Virus record (IMG/VR): IMGVR_UViG_3300042866_001514
Span: 1-28,933 of that record
Source of the DNA: a virus
DNA length: 28,933 nucleotides
Direction: 5' to 3' (one strand)
Under the pieces are notes generated by a model that was not told the origin of the DNA, did no database searches, and saw nothing but the letters and a program-made list of their open reading frames with translations. Below are positions 1-6,009 of the stretch, piece after piece (within the stretch, counting starts at the first letter, position 1; every line of letters starts with the position of its first letter). Both the position numbers and the translations under genes were made by a program.

Positions 1-580
1 ATTTTTGAGATGGCTTGCTTGGCATTTGAACTAGATAACATTCACCTGCTACTGAAAGGTTCAGTGCGGCATCTCTAAGCAATCCTGCTTGTCCACCGTA
101 TGCAGAATTTAATCGTGCAAGTGCACGCTCTGCTGCAGCCGCTATACGATCATCTACTAATTCTGATTGACGAACAGAAATTGGAGTCTCTGATGGATCA
201 TCAATTACTGCAGCATATATACGAATACGAGAGACAACGGAGGCAACTAAATTAAAAGCGTATTTAATTTCACCAATTGCGTCATAATATTCCCATGCTT
301 CTGACTGCCACGCACTTGATCCAGCAGATCGACGAATTCTAAATTGCTCAAACTCACCCTTGTCATTGACTTTAATTTGAGCTGCTGCAGCTGTAAGAGT
401 TCTAGGAGTTGAGTAACTTGCAGACTGTGCTGTATTAGTAAATACAGATGAAATTGTTGAAGGCTTTGGAGCCTGAATTATTTGTGTAGAACGAGAAAAT
501 GTTGACTTAGTTCTTTTGCGCTTTGGCTGGGACGGTGGAGGAGTAGGTTGATCTGGTGTGTCGTTAGTAAATAGACCCAC
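1..580 (-). CDS. Phage portal protein, N-terminal part (runs off window)
   Basis: About 193 codons are visible; the gene continues past base 1. The start is GTG at 580, preceded by AAGGAGT four bases upstream. The N-terminus is Pro/Lys/Thr-rich (PDQPTPPPSQPKRKRTKS) and probably disordered. It is followed by a portal-like segment with WQSEAWEYYDAIGEIKYAF, a stretch SVVSRIRIYAAVID, then LARLNSAYGGQAGLLRDAAL and LSVAGECYLV. A Trp/Glu/Tyr-rich helix followed by a 'VxSRIRIYAA' segment is typical of actinophage portal proteins, which form the dodecameric DNA gate at the capsid vertex. The family call is from remembered pattern, not a search. It is the last visible gene of the minus-strand block starting at 2118. 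Confidence 0.75.
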   Translation of the reverse strand, partial: MGLFTNDTPDQPTPPPSQPKRKRTKSTFSRSTQIIQAPKPSTISSVFTNTAQSASYSTPRTLTAAAAQIKVNDKGEFEQFRIRRSAGSSAWQSEAWEYYDAIGEIKYAFNLVASVVSRIRIYAAVIDDPSETPISVRQSELVDDRIAAAAERALARLNSAYGGQAGLLRDAALNLSVAGECYLVQMPSKPSQK

Positions 581-618
581 GGTTACTCCTTGTCATCCTA
601 GTTACGGAATATGAAGTC

Positions 619-915
619 TTACTTATCTTCATATGCAGTCAACAGTCCCGCAATAGCAGATACAGCAAAAACTGTAGCAACTATATAAGTTACTGATGGA
701 ATAATGATAGCCGAAATTACGAACCCTGATCCTATCCAAACGCTAAAACACCACTCACAAGTAGATAAATAACCTAGTCGAGAAGACTCTGGCGGAAACT
801 TACCCCAAAAAGCATTACGAAGGGAGGCTGTAATGGTATCCCTTGTTATCAAGCGAGTCACACGATAAGTGCCTAGCCCAAGAAGTAGAAACTGAAGAAG
901 GGTCATATCTGTCAT
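619..915 (-). CDS. Small membrane protein, DUF1360-like
   Basis: 98 residues with an N-terminal hydrophobic segment (LLQFLLLGLGTYRVTRLIT) and a C-terminal pair of hydrophobic stretches (IGSGFVISAIIIPSVTYIV and VFAVSAIAGLLTA). The centre carries GYLSTCEWCFSVWIG, matching the 'CPWCxSVW' signature I associate with DUF1360 proteins; GTYRVTRLITRD also fits that family. Its function is unknown. The start at 915 overlaps the stop of the upstream gene (ATGA); a second Met at 906 is an alternative start. It lies between the portal gene and a Cys-rich protein, as in some actinophage structural clusters. Confidence 0.65.
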   Translation of the reverse strand: MTDMTLLQFLLLGLGTYRVTRLITRDTITASLRNAFWGKFPPESSRLGYLSTCEWCFSVWIGSGFVISAIIIPSVTYIVATVFAVSAIAGLLTAYEDK

Positions 916-1280
916 TCCATTGGATCCTCACTTGAGTAGACCGAACTATTCTGTCCGTAGGGGTTCCAAGCTCTTAATCTTGATCCGCAGCCGCAGCTGG
1001 CATCTTTGATAAAAGCTATGACCTTTCCAGATTCTGTTAAAACTGCTTGAAGCTTCCCGTCGACATGTCTATGGGTGTATTTCTCTCTAAAGACAAGTGT
1101 AGGACCTTGTGGAGAGTCTTGCGCTATCAAAATGCTATCGCCAAAAACAACTACTCGAACTCTATCAACTTTGCGGGTTCCTTCAGGTGATTTTCCAGGT
1201 ATTGAAAGTTCATCTAACCCAATTGAATTGGGTGGAGCTATCCAGACTAGGGCTGGAAAAACATCCGAAACTGCTCTCAA
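912..1280 (-). CDS. Conserved-looking phage protein with CGCGSRLRAWNPYG motif
   Basis: 122 residues. The likely start is TTG at 1280, inside a TTGA overlap with the upstream stop, with GGA about nine bases upstream. The middle holds a beta-rich segment (RVRVVVFGDSILIAQD, GPTLVFREKYTHRHVDG). Near the C-terminus is ASCGCGSRLRAWNPYGQ, a Cys-x-Cys plus basic/aromatic motif that I recall from hypothetical proteins next to actinophage portal genes. No enzymatic function can be assigned. Translational coupling to its neighbours on both sides implies co-expression with the portal. Confidence 0.6.
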   Translation of the reverse strand: MRAVSDVFPALVWIAPPNSIGLDELSIPGKSPEGTRKVDRVRVVVFGDSILIAQDSPQGPTLVFREKYTHRHVDGKLQAVLTESGKVIAFIKDASCGCGSRLRAWNPYGQNSSVYSSEDPME

Positions 1281-1624
1281 GTATTTAATCCAAACTCTGT
1301 ATATTCCTCTGGGATATAAAAATCATTCCAGCCCAATGCGTAACCTGCTAGTTGTAGGTCAAGCATAATTGGAGCCTCTCTAGAACTATCTTCAATGCTT
1401 GAATCAAAGTCCTCTGAACTTTTTACATGCTTTGCGCTCTTCCAAGCATAATGATTTTTAAGAGAAACTAAGGGGAAAGCCATAGGGTAGCTTGAGTTAG
1501 GGGCAGACATAGTCTCGAGAGATCGTGACTGAGGTCTTTTAGATTTTTTAGGGTTCTTCCAAACAACTACAACAAGCTCTGTATCTTTGTAAGTACCTGT
1601 TTTGGTTTTATAGAGTCTACTCAT
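1277..1624 (-). CDS. Hypothetical protein in the portal operon
   Basis: 115 residues, not recognised. The N-terminus is basic (MSRLYKTKTGTYKDTELVVVVWKNPKKSKRPQSRS), the middle is Ser/Lys-rich, and the C-terminus is acidic and aromatic (LGWNDFYIPEEYTEFGLNT). The ATG at 1624 overlaps the stop of the HTH gene (CAATGAG), and its own stop overlaps the TTG of the next gene, so the reading frame is well supported by context. No membrane segment or Cys cluster is visible. Confidence 0.6.
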   Translation of the reverse strand: MSRLYKTKTGTYKDTELVVVVWKNPKKSKRPQSRSLETMSAPNSSYPMAFPLVSLKNHYAWKSAKHVKSSEDFDSSIEDSSREAPIMLDLQLAGYALGWNDFYIPEEYTEFGLNT

Positions 1625-2118
1625 TGACTTAGACGCCTTGCCATAGCTCGGTAGGTAACCCCAGCGGCTTCAGCAATGGCTGCGGTAGGCACTCCACGAT
1701 TTTTTAGCTGCCTAGCAATCTGAGTTAATTCATTGTTTGCCTGAGCTAGTGGGCTAGTAGGAGAAGTCTTTGCTCTATAACGCTTTGATAGGGCAGATAG
1801 CTCACGGAGTCGAATCCTTAGCTCTGGAGGGACGCCCGGAGAAACAGATCTGAGGCGAGGGGCATGTTTGGTTGGAACTGAGGTTGTAAGAGATTTAGGT
1901 GGGGGTAGAGGGAGTGCTCTCAACTGCTTCACGTCTGGCGCTCTACGAACCCAGAAATGAATAGTGGTCTTAGGCACAGCGGGGCTTAGAGAGCTTCCTA
2001 TGACTCCTAAGGACCATCCAGCTTTCCACAGTCCGCGTAGGCGGGACTCCATCTCTGAGCGTGTGAGCGTAGAGAGGAACATAACCTCCTCTATGGGAAG
2101 TTTTGGTGGATTAAGCAT
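1621..2118 (-). CDS. HTH DNA-binding protein with two helix-turn-helix-like segments
   Basis: 165 residues. A C-terminal HTH is clear at about residues 128-165: ELTQIARQLKNRGVPTAAIAEAAG followed by VTYRAMARRLSQ. An N-terminal segment (EMESRLRGLWKAGWSLGVIGSSL, then PKTTIHFWVRR) also looks HTH-like. They are joined by a Pro/Arg linker. The 'GVTYRAMARRL' ending is common in HTH proteins of actinophage structural clusters. It could be a regulator or a DNA-packaging accessory protein. It is first in the portal operon; its ATG lies six bases after a TACAAT box, suggesting a leaderless transcript. A shorter relative of the HTH ('GVAYRTARKAV') is encoded at 5436-5666. Confidence 0.65.
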   Translation of the reverse strand: MLNPPKLPIEEVMFLSTLTRSEMESRLRGLWKAGWSLGVIGSSLSPAVPKTTIHFWVRRAPDVKQLRALPLPPPKSLTTSVPTKHAPRLRSVSPGVPPELRIRLRELSALSKRYRAKTSPTSPLAQANNELTQIARQLKNRGVPTAAIAEAAGVTYRAMARRLSQ

Positions 2119-2124
2119 GGTCCT

Positions 2125-2130
2125 ATTGTA
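2125..2130 (-). promoter_or_regulatory. -10 box of leaderless promoter for the portal operon
   Basis: On the minus strand TACAAT ends six bases before the ATG at 2118, so the transcript would begin at or next to the start codon. AGGA occurs in this gap but only two bases before ATG, too close for a normal ribosome binding site. No good -35 box is visible. Leaderless mRNAs are frequent in actinobacteria. Confidence 0.5.
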
Positions 2131-2639
2131 CCGACTTTTTAAAGGGTGTACGAAAAGATAGTCTGCCTAATCTTGTACGGAATAGCTAAATATATGAACC
2201 TTTCCATATTTTGCTTTTGACCCCGGAGAAGGATATGTATGTTTTTGGCAATTCTGCAAATCGTTCCGGGCCTTTTTTCTAAAAAAATCTTTTTATTTTT
2301 TACCCCCTAAAAATAATCTTTTTTACTATAAAAAAACCTAAAGACAAAGCAAGGAACTAATTTTTTATTGTTTTTTAGGTTATTTTTAAAGATCTTTATT
2401 ATTTCTTTTTTCTTAATCCTTTTTATTTTTTAATTTCTTAAAAGCTTTTTTTTTTTTTTTATTTTTAAACATTTAACTCTTACTCACTAGTAACTTACTT
2501 ACTAGTAATTTACTTACTAGTAACTTATTGAGTCTTATAAACTACTCACTAGTAACTTAGTGGGTCTTATAGAAAAAAGTTACTGACTAGTAACCCTCTA
2601 AAACTATAACTAGTCATCTATAAAAAATCTTGTTTAGAC
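2131..2639. other. AT-rich non-coding spacer
   Basis: About 510 bases with no credible gene. It begins with a TTCCGGG-containing piece (about 2265-2275), passes through long T and A runs (2276-2470), and ends in the ACTAGTAA repeat cluster annotated separately. It separates the minus-strand portal block from the plus-strand promoters and could hold a replication origin or other cis element. Confidence 0.5.
2486..2594. repeat. ACTAGTAA iteron cluster
   Basis: The octamer ACTAGTAA begins at 2486, 2501, 2516, 2548 and 2586. The first three copies are 15 bp apart, each followed by CTTACT- or TTTACT-like sequence, and a related inverted copy lies at about 2606-2614. Short direct repeats beside long A/T tracts resemble iterons of replication origins or a multi-site operator. 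Function is inferred only. Confidence 0.55.
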
Positions 2640-2669
2640 TTGCAAAAGTGCAGGAAAGTAGGGTATCTT
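2640..2669 (+). promoter_or_regulatory. Promoter with embedded TGCAGGAAAGTAG element (P1)
   Basis: -35 TTGCAA (2640-2645), 18-bp spacer, -10 TATCTT (2664-2669). The spacer carries TGCAGGAAAGTAG at 2649-2661, shared with seven other promoters here. It drives the gene at 2716. Confidence 0.7.
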
Positions 2670-2715
2670 TTACTTATTGGAGCAAGGGGCTTCAATAACA
2701 CAAAGGGAGAAACAA

Positions 2716-2976
2716 ATGTCTTATGGAGTATCAATAACAGTTAAATACACAGAAACAACTTCAACAGGAACTATCACTAAAGAAACAAACTACAACTTCC
2801 ATGTTGATACCGCATCAGGTGCAAGTGACTTAATCTCACAGACCGCAAAGAATGCAAAGGAAATGAATGCAGTTGTTCAAGAAGTAAAGGTCACAGAAGA
2901 GAACCAAAACTCTTATGAGAACCCTTACCGCAAATTATCAGACGGCGAAATCTTGGACTTACTCCTAACCAAGTAA
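2716..2976 (+). CDS. Hypothetical small protein, single-gene unit
   Basis: 86 residues, not recognised. The start is ATG at 2716 with AAAGGGAG seven bases upstream; an earlier in-frame ATG at 2677 lacks an SD. The protein is Thr/Asn/Glu-rich with an N-terminal beta-like segment (YGVSITVKYTETTSTG) and a C-terminal helix (YRKLSDGEILDLLLTK). No Cys, membrane segment or catalytic motif is visible. It forms its own transcription unit with promoter P1 upstream and a strong terminator right after the stop. The same arrangement is repeated for the next two genes, which suggests independently dosed early or accessory products. Confidence 0.7.
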   Translation: MSYGVSITVKYTETTSTGTITKETNYNFHVDTASGASDLISQTAKNAKEMNAVVQEVKVTEENQNSYENPYRKLSDGEILDLLLTK

Positions 2977-2987
2977 CCGCAAGACTT

Positions 2988-3019
2988 AGCCCCCCTATCC
3001 AAGGGGGGCTTTTTCTTTT
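2988..3019 (+). terminator. Rho-independent terminator
   Basis: AGCCCCCCT, loop ATCCA, AGGGGGGCT, followed by TTTTTCTTTTT. It lies 12 bases after the stop of the 2716 gene. Confidence 0.85.
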
Positions 3020-3053
3020 TCAAGACACACCGCAAAAGCTTTTACTTTTGATC

Positions 3054-3083
3054 TTGACAAAGTGCAGGAAAGTAGGTTATTCT
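3054..3083 (+). promoter_or_regulatory. Promoter with embedded TGCAGGAAAGTAG element (P2)
   Basis: Perfect -35 TTGACA (3054-3059), 18-bp spacer, -10 TATTCT (3078-3083). The element occupies 3063-3075. It drives the gene at 3128. Confidence 0.75.
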
Positions 3084-3127
3084 TTTCCTAGTGAGGTCAA
3101 GGGGACTTCACAAAAGGGAGAAATAAA

Positions 3128-3400
3128 ATGACAACACTAGCAATGACCGCAACACTAGAAATCACTCCAGTTCAATTATCTTTAATTGAAATGGCGCTAC
3201 AAATTGAAATCGATACTTACGGCAACAAAACTAAAATGCAAATGACTAGAGAACCTGCTCTCCGTATCTTCTCTCGTCTTATTGGTGACCCTCTACATCT
3301 TCCAAAGTTTAGAGGACTACAGGGACGCAAGGACGCTCTTGCAATAGTTAAAGACTTCCTCATGCAACTTGAGGACGGCAGGGCTACCGTAGTGAAGTAG
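3128..3400 (+). CDS. Hypothetical small protein, single-gene unit
   Basis: 90 residues with a good SD (AAAGGGAG eight bases before ATG). Apparently mainly helical: an N-terminal hydrophobic/amphipathic part (LEITPVQLSLIEMALQIEID), a basic middle (KTKMQMTREPALRIFSRLIG) and RGLQGRKDALAIVKDFLMQL near the end. Not recognised. It has its own promoter (P2) and terminator, like the genes on either side. Confidence 0.7.
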   Translation: MTTLAMTATLEITPVQLSLIEMALQIEIDTYGNKTKMQMTREPALRIFSRLIGDPLHLPKFRGLQGRKDALAIVKDFLMQLEDGRATVVK

Positions 3401-3414
3401 CCAACTCCCTAGAG

Positions 3415-3446
3415 AACCCCCCTAGAAATAGGGGGGTTTTTCTTTT
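3415..3446 (+). terminator. Rho-independent terminator
   Basis: AACCCCCCTA, GAAA loop, TAGGGGGGTT and a run of T. It ends the 3128 gene. Confidence 0.85.
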
Positions 3447-3455
3447 GGCGTGTTG

Positions 3456-3484
3456 TTGCAAAATGCAGGAAGGTAGGTTATTAT
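3456..3484 (+). promoter_or_regulatory. Promoter with embedded TGCAGGAAGGTAG element (P3)
   Basis: -35 TTGCAA (3456-3461), 17-bp spacer, -10 TATTAT (3479-3484). The element at 3464-3476 differs from P1/P2 by one base (GGTAG for AGTAG). It drives the gene at 3529. Confidence 0.7.
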
Positions 3485-3528
3485 TTTCTTAGTGGGAAAC
3501 CAATTACCACTATAGGGAGAGAGACAAA

Positions 3529-3870
3529 ATGAAAACAGCAATTAAATTAACAACAGAGGGCAAGGCTTCTTTGATCGACTTAACCGCAGATAGCAACGAA
3601 CTTGTAACACTTCAAATGGCGGTAGGTGGATACATTGAAGCAAAAACTCTTGAAGGTGGTTACACACTTTTTATGAACGAAGAAGGAAAGTTAATGCAAC
3701 TTCCAATTAACGAAAGAGCAACCGAAATTTGGTTAGCCAACTTTCCTAACTTCCCAGATGTAATTGTGGGAGATGTAGTTATCGCAGGTGGAACAGATGA
3801 TGAAGGCGAGCAACTAGGTCTTGACTCTGACTATGCTGACCGCTTGTTGGAACTTTTTGCACAAGCATAA
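3529..3870 (+). CDS. DUF3846 family protein
   Basis: 113 residues, SD GGGAGAGA before ATG. The order 'LQMAVGGYIEAKTLEGGYTLF', 'MNEEGKLMQLPINERAT' and 'IVGDVVIAGG' matches the DUF3846 pattern as I know it (AVGGxIE, NEEGKLxxLPxN, IVGDVV), a small family frequent in phages and plasmids of actinobacteria and firmicutes. Molecular function is unknown. The family is about this length, so the protein looks complete. It is the third of three tandem single-gene units carrying the common promoter element. Confidence 0.8.
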   Translation: MKTAIKLTTEGKASLIDLTADSNELVTLQMAVGGYIEAKTLEGGYTLFMNEEGKLMQLPINERATEIWLANFPNFPDVIVGDVVIAGGTDDEGEQLGLDSDYADRLLELFAQA

Positions 3871-3884
3871 GAACTAAAGCAAAG

Positions 3885-3914
3885 AACCCCCTACCAAAAG
3901 GCAGGGGGTTTTTT
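3885..3914. terminator. Bidirectional terminator between convergent genes
   Basis: AACCCCCT..AGGGGGTT hairpin with T6 on the plus side and TTCTTT on the minus side. It sits between the DUF3846 gene (plus) and the peptidoglycan-binding gene (minus). Confidence 0.75.
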
Positions 3915-3925
3915 GTTGTCTTTAT

Positions 3926-4354
3926 TTAAGGAAGAACTCCAACGCTCTCACCTTGAAAAAGATAAGCCAAGACTTCTTCATCAAAGCAACCGCATTCATC
4001 AAGTCCCTTGGACTTTCTGAAAGCATTGATCGCTTCAACTGCTCCTTCTTCAAGACGACCAAACTTATCGTTCATTACTGAACTAAAGCCTAAATCACTC
4101 AACCGAAGTTGAACTGTCTTGACTGACTCGGAGTTGCCTTCATAAGCATTTACTTTTAATGCAGAAAGATAAACATACTTTTCAGGATTAGCTTGAAAAG
4201 TTGGGGCTTTCTTTTCTTTCTTTGGTTCTTCTTTTACTGCTACTGGTTTAACTTCTTCAACCTCTACTGGCTTGGACTCGAAAGAGAGCGCTTGCTCATT
4301 AGTTGAAGGTGCTACAGAACCAAGCAACGGCATAAGATTTTCTTGCTCGCTCAT
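3926..4354 (-). CDS. Peptidoglycan-binding protein (PGB_1-like), endolysin partner
   Basis: 142 residues from ATG at 4354 (MSEQENLMPLLG); a longer in-frame ORF would run back into the lysozyme gene and is unlikely. Residues about 30-60 are a Glu/Lys/Val/Pro linker. The C-terminal ~65 residues (SVKTVQLRLSDLGF, then DKFGRLEEGAVEAINAFRKS, KGLDECGCFDEEVLAYLF) match the three-helix PG_binding_1 repeat that binds cell-wall peptidoglycan. No signal peptide or catalytic domain. It starts four bases after the stop of the SLT-like gene, so the pair looks like an endolysin split into catalytic and binding subunits. Confidence 0.75.
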   Translation of the reverse strand: MSEQENLMPLLGSVAPSTNEQALSFESKPVEVEEVKPVAVKEEPKKEKKAPTFQANPEKYVYLSALKVNAYEGNSESVKTVQLRLSDLGFSSVMNDKFGRLEEGAVEAINAFRKSKGLDECGCFDEEVLAYLFQGESVGVLP

Positions 4355-4358
4355 AGTC

Positions 4359-4958
4359 TCACTTCTTTTCTGTGGGGAAATTGCCAAGCCATTGTTTGAA
4401 CTTAGCGTAGTGACTTCCACTACTACTAGTATAAGCGTCTTTACCTATGTGCCATGCTCTCCAAACCTCTCCACCTTGACTCATGTGGAAAGCAATTTGA
4501 GCATTTACAACAGGGTTAAACAAATCTGCATTATGGGAAAGATCAAACTTCTCTCGTCTATCCTCTCCAAGACTGTTTATCATGTTGATTTGGAAGATAC
4601 CGTAGGAGTTATCTCCTGTGAGAGTGTTTCCATTGAAGGCTAGGGGGCGACCATTACTTTCTTTCTTGGCTATTGCCCAAGCTTCTTTTAGTTCTTGACC
4701 TTCAAAGCCAACTGCTTCTAAAAGCCACACCAACTCAATGTCGGTAAGGTTGGTCTTGTTTTCAAAGTAGGACAGAGGCTTAGTCTTTTTGACTGGCTCT
4801 AACTGAACTACTGCTACTGCTTGCGTTGCCACTTGCTCTGTTGCGACAACCTCTTGGACTTTATTCTCTACCGCTACTGCTACTGCTCCTGATGATAGAA
4901 CTATCATGAGCGACAACAGCGCCAGCACCTTTTCAGGGGTCTTTAGAGTTGGGTTCAT
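4359..4958 (-). CDS. Secreted lytic transglycosylase/lysozyme-like endolysin subunit (SLT fold)
   Basis: 199 residues. The N-terminus (MNPTLKTPEK then VLALLSLMIVLSSGAVAVAV) is a signal peptide or signal-anchor, followed by a Val/Gln/Thr-rich linker. The C-terminal half carries an SLT/lysozyme-like domain: EAWAIAKKESNGRPLAFN with the catalytic-type Glu in 'AKKESNG', then GDNSYGIFQINM, and LFNPVVNAQIAFHMSQGG leading to VWRAW. 'GxxQIN' and 'NPxxNAxxA' are family hallmarks. It would cleave the glycan strand of peptidoglycan. The N-terminal signal suggests host-secretion (SAR or Sec) export. It is preceded by a structured leader (4970-5095) and promoter P6, and followed closely by the wall-binding gene. 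Confidence 0.8.
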   Translation of the reverse strand: MNPTLKTPEKVLALLSLMIVLSSGAVAVAVENKVQEVVATEQVATQAVAVVQLEPVKKTKPLSYFENKTNLTDIELVWLLEAVGFEGQELKEAWAIAKKESNGRPLAFNGNTLTGDNSYGIFQINMINSLGEDRREKFDLSHNADLFNPVVNAQIAFHMSQGGEVWRAWHIGKDAYTSSSGSHYAKFKQWLGNFPTEKK

Positions 4959-4969
4959 TTGGTTTTTCC

Positions 4970-5095
4970 TTTGTTAGGTTACGGGGACAAGGTTGCTAAC
5001 TGAGCCAACCCGACCATCGCCTCTTAGGGGATAGCCTTACTTCAAGTGTCTAATTCGTAAATCTCCTTGTGTCGTTAGTTCTTACTGTATAAACT
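4970..5095 (-). promoter_or_regulatory. Structured 5' leader of the lysozyme gene
   Basis: About 130 bases separate the P6 -10 box from the ATG at 4958. The minus-strand RNA can form GGCUAUC/GAUGGUC (with wobbles) and GGUU-G-GCU/AGC-AACC hairpins at 4990-5035, with G/C clusters around them. Long leaders are otherwise rare here. A riboswitch is conceivable because actinobacterial cell-wall hydrolase genes often have one, but I cannot match a known class. Confidence 0.35.
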
Positions 5096-5097
5096 CT

Positions 5098-5127
5098 AGC
5101 ATAAATGCAGGAAAGTCCACTCGTCAA
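5098..5127 (-). promoter_or_regulatory. Lysozyme promoter with reversed TGCAGGAAAGT element (P6)
   Basis: Minus strand -35 TTGACG (5122-5127), 18-bp spacer, -10 TATGCT (5098-5103). TGCAGGAAAGT is present at 5106-5116 on the plus strand, i.e. reversed relative to the promoter, unlike the other members of the set. Confidence 0.6.
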
Positions 5128-5134
5128 ATCCGCA

Positions 5135-5168
5135 TTAAGCGTGTCTTCAAACTATTTTTTACGCTTAA
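5135..5168. repeat. Perfect 8-bp inverted repeat TTAAGCGT/ACGCTTAA
   Basis: TTAAGCGT at 5135-5142 and ACGCTTAA at 5161-5168 with an 18-base AT-rich spacer, just upstream of promoter P6. It could be a dimeric-regulator operator. Confidence 0.4.
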
Positions 5169-5214
5169 AAACCCTGCTGAGCGTGCTAGATCTATAAAAA
5201 TCCCTAAATGCCCC

Positions 5215-5262
5215 AAAAAAAGTGCAGGAAGGACTGTTTTTAGCCCTTCCGCACACTTTTAG
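5215..5262 (-). terminator. Rho-independent terminator of the small-gene operon
   Basis: On the minus strand AGTG..GGAAGG pairs with CCTTCC..CACT across a small internal loop, followed by seven T. It lies downstream of the gene ending at 5277 and insulates the lysozyme promoter. Confidence 0.65.
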
Positions 5263-5276
5263 AGACTTGCGAGCGC

Positions 5277-5432
5277 CTAGCGTCTTTCCCTTGCTGAAAG
5301 GGTTGCAAGAGCGATAGAACTTAGTCCAAGAGACAAAACAAGACTGTCTTCTCCTTGTAGTCCAGCAATTATTGAGCCTACGGCAAGTATCATAGAGATT
5401 ACCGCAGTCCAAACAACTCTTTTTAGATCCAT
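5277..5432 (-). CDS. Small two-helix membrane protein, holin-like
   Basis: 51 residues: MDLKRVVWTAVISMILAVG, SIIAGLQGEDS, then LVLSLGLSSIALATLSARERR. Two hydrophobic segments with a short polar turn and a basic tail fit a small holin or similar membrane protein. SD-like AGGT lies before TAAAAA and ATG. The overlapping longer frame in this place is Cys/Arg-rich with no sensible composition and is rejected. The gene is last in its operon, ahead of the terminator and the lysozyme unit, a position consistent with lysis. The holin role is inference from topology and location. Confidence 0.65.
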   Translation of the reverse strand: MDLKRVVWTAVISMILAVGSIIAGLQGEDSLVLSLGLSSIALATLSARERR

Positions 5433-5435
5433 TTT

Positions 5436-5666
5436 TTACCTCTTTCTTTTTTTATTAGAAGGTTTCTTTTTTGGCTCTGCTTTTTTTCCAGTAGGACTCG
5501 TCCTACCAACTAGCCTTGCAGAAGGGTCTCTAGCCTCTACCCCTTTTGAATAGACGGCTTTTCTTGCAGTTCGGTAGGCAACCCCTAACTCTTTAGCGAC
5601 TGCCTCCATAGATAGACCGCTCTTATAAAGCTTTACTGCTTCGTCTTGAATACTAGCGACTTTCAA
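5436..5666 (-). CDS. Small HTH protein with highly basic tail
   Basis: 76 residues. TTG start at 5666 with AAGGAGAG six bases upstream, overlapping the preceding gene. Residues 5-40 form an HTH (AVKLYKSGLSMEAVAKELG followed by VAYRTARKAVYSKG), similar to the C-terminal HTH of the 1621-2118 protein. The last 25 residues are almost all Lys/Arg/Pro/Ser (KKAEPKKKPSNKKRKR), a non-specific DNA-binding tail. It may be a regulator or nucleoid-like protein and is a candidate to bind the repeated promoter element, with no direct evidence. Confidence 0.65.
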   Translation of the reverse strand: MKVASIQDEAVKLYKSGLSMEAVAKELGVAYRTARKAVYSKGVEARDPSARLVGRTSPTGKKAEPKKKPSNKKRKR

Positions 5667-5838
5667 CTTTATCTCTCCTTAGTCTAGAGATTTCTCCTTC
5701 AAGAAATCTTATCTTTTCATTTTTCTTGTTTATTACTCGGTGCAACTGACCTTGCGCCCTGATACCAACAACCATAACAAAGCAAGAGCCAGCGAGCGCA
5801 ATAATTATTGCGAGCATTGTTCCTGTATCTAAAACCAT
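5653..5838 (-). CDS. Single-pass membrane protein with coiled-coil tail
   Basis: 61 residues. An N-terminal transmembrane helix (MLAIIIALAGSCFVMVVGI) is followed by a charged heptad-like region (RVINKKNEKIRFLEGEISRL then RRDK). This resembles small phage membrane proteins such as spanin- or holin-accessory types, but sequence alone cannot decide. The SD AGGAGG overlaps the stop codon of the upstream gene. The downstream TTG start overlaps its last codons. Confidence 0.65.
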   Translation of the reverse strand: MVLDTGTMLAIIIALAGSCFVMVVGIRAQGQLHRVINKKNEKIRFLEGEISRLRRDKVESR

Positions 5839-5841
5839 TTT

Positions 5842-6009
5842 CTACCTCCTTACGCTTCTAGGGTCTACCTGTTTTGTCCCCTGACAAAATCCACACTCTT
5901 CCGCATGGGCATAACCTAAAGCCCCAACTAGATTAGATACTCCGCAAGACCTCATCAACAGACAGGCGAACTCTTGGTCGGTAAGTCCTGCTTGTAAATC
6001 ATCAGCCAT
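5842..6009 (-). CDS. Hypothetical protein with C-terminal CxxC
   Basis: 55 residues from ATG at 6009 (MADDLQAGLTDQEFACLLMR); AAGAAGAGG upstream is an SD. An upstream in-frame TTG has no SD. The motif EECGFCQGT near the C-terminus plus two earlier Cys could bind metal. The start overlaps the stop of the upstream gene by TGATG-type packing, and the stop is embedded in the SD of the next gene. Confidence 0.6.
   Translation of the reverse strand: MADDLQAGLTDQEFACLLMRSCGVSNLVGALGYAHAEECGFCQGTKQVDPRSVRR

Noticed and set aside
1075-1368. 97-residue plus-strand ORF
   Set aside because: Antisense to the well-packed genes at 912-1624, no SD; a shadow.
2486-2594. CRISPR-like array in the ACTAGTAA repeats
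   Set aside because: Repeats are only eight bases with short, irregular spacers and no cas genes.
5221-5236. AGTGCAGGAAGGACTG as another copy of the promoter element
   Set aside because: It forms an arm of a terminator hairpin and has no flanking -35/-10 boxes.
5152-5412. 86-residue minus-strand ORF rich in Cys, Arg and Phe
   Set aside because: It runs across a terminator and overlaps a 51-residue two-helix membrane protein (5277-5432) with a far more sensible composition in another frame.
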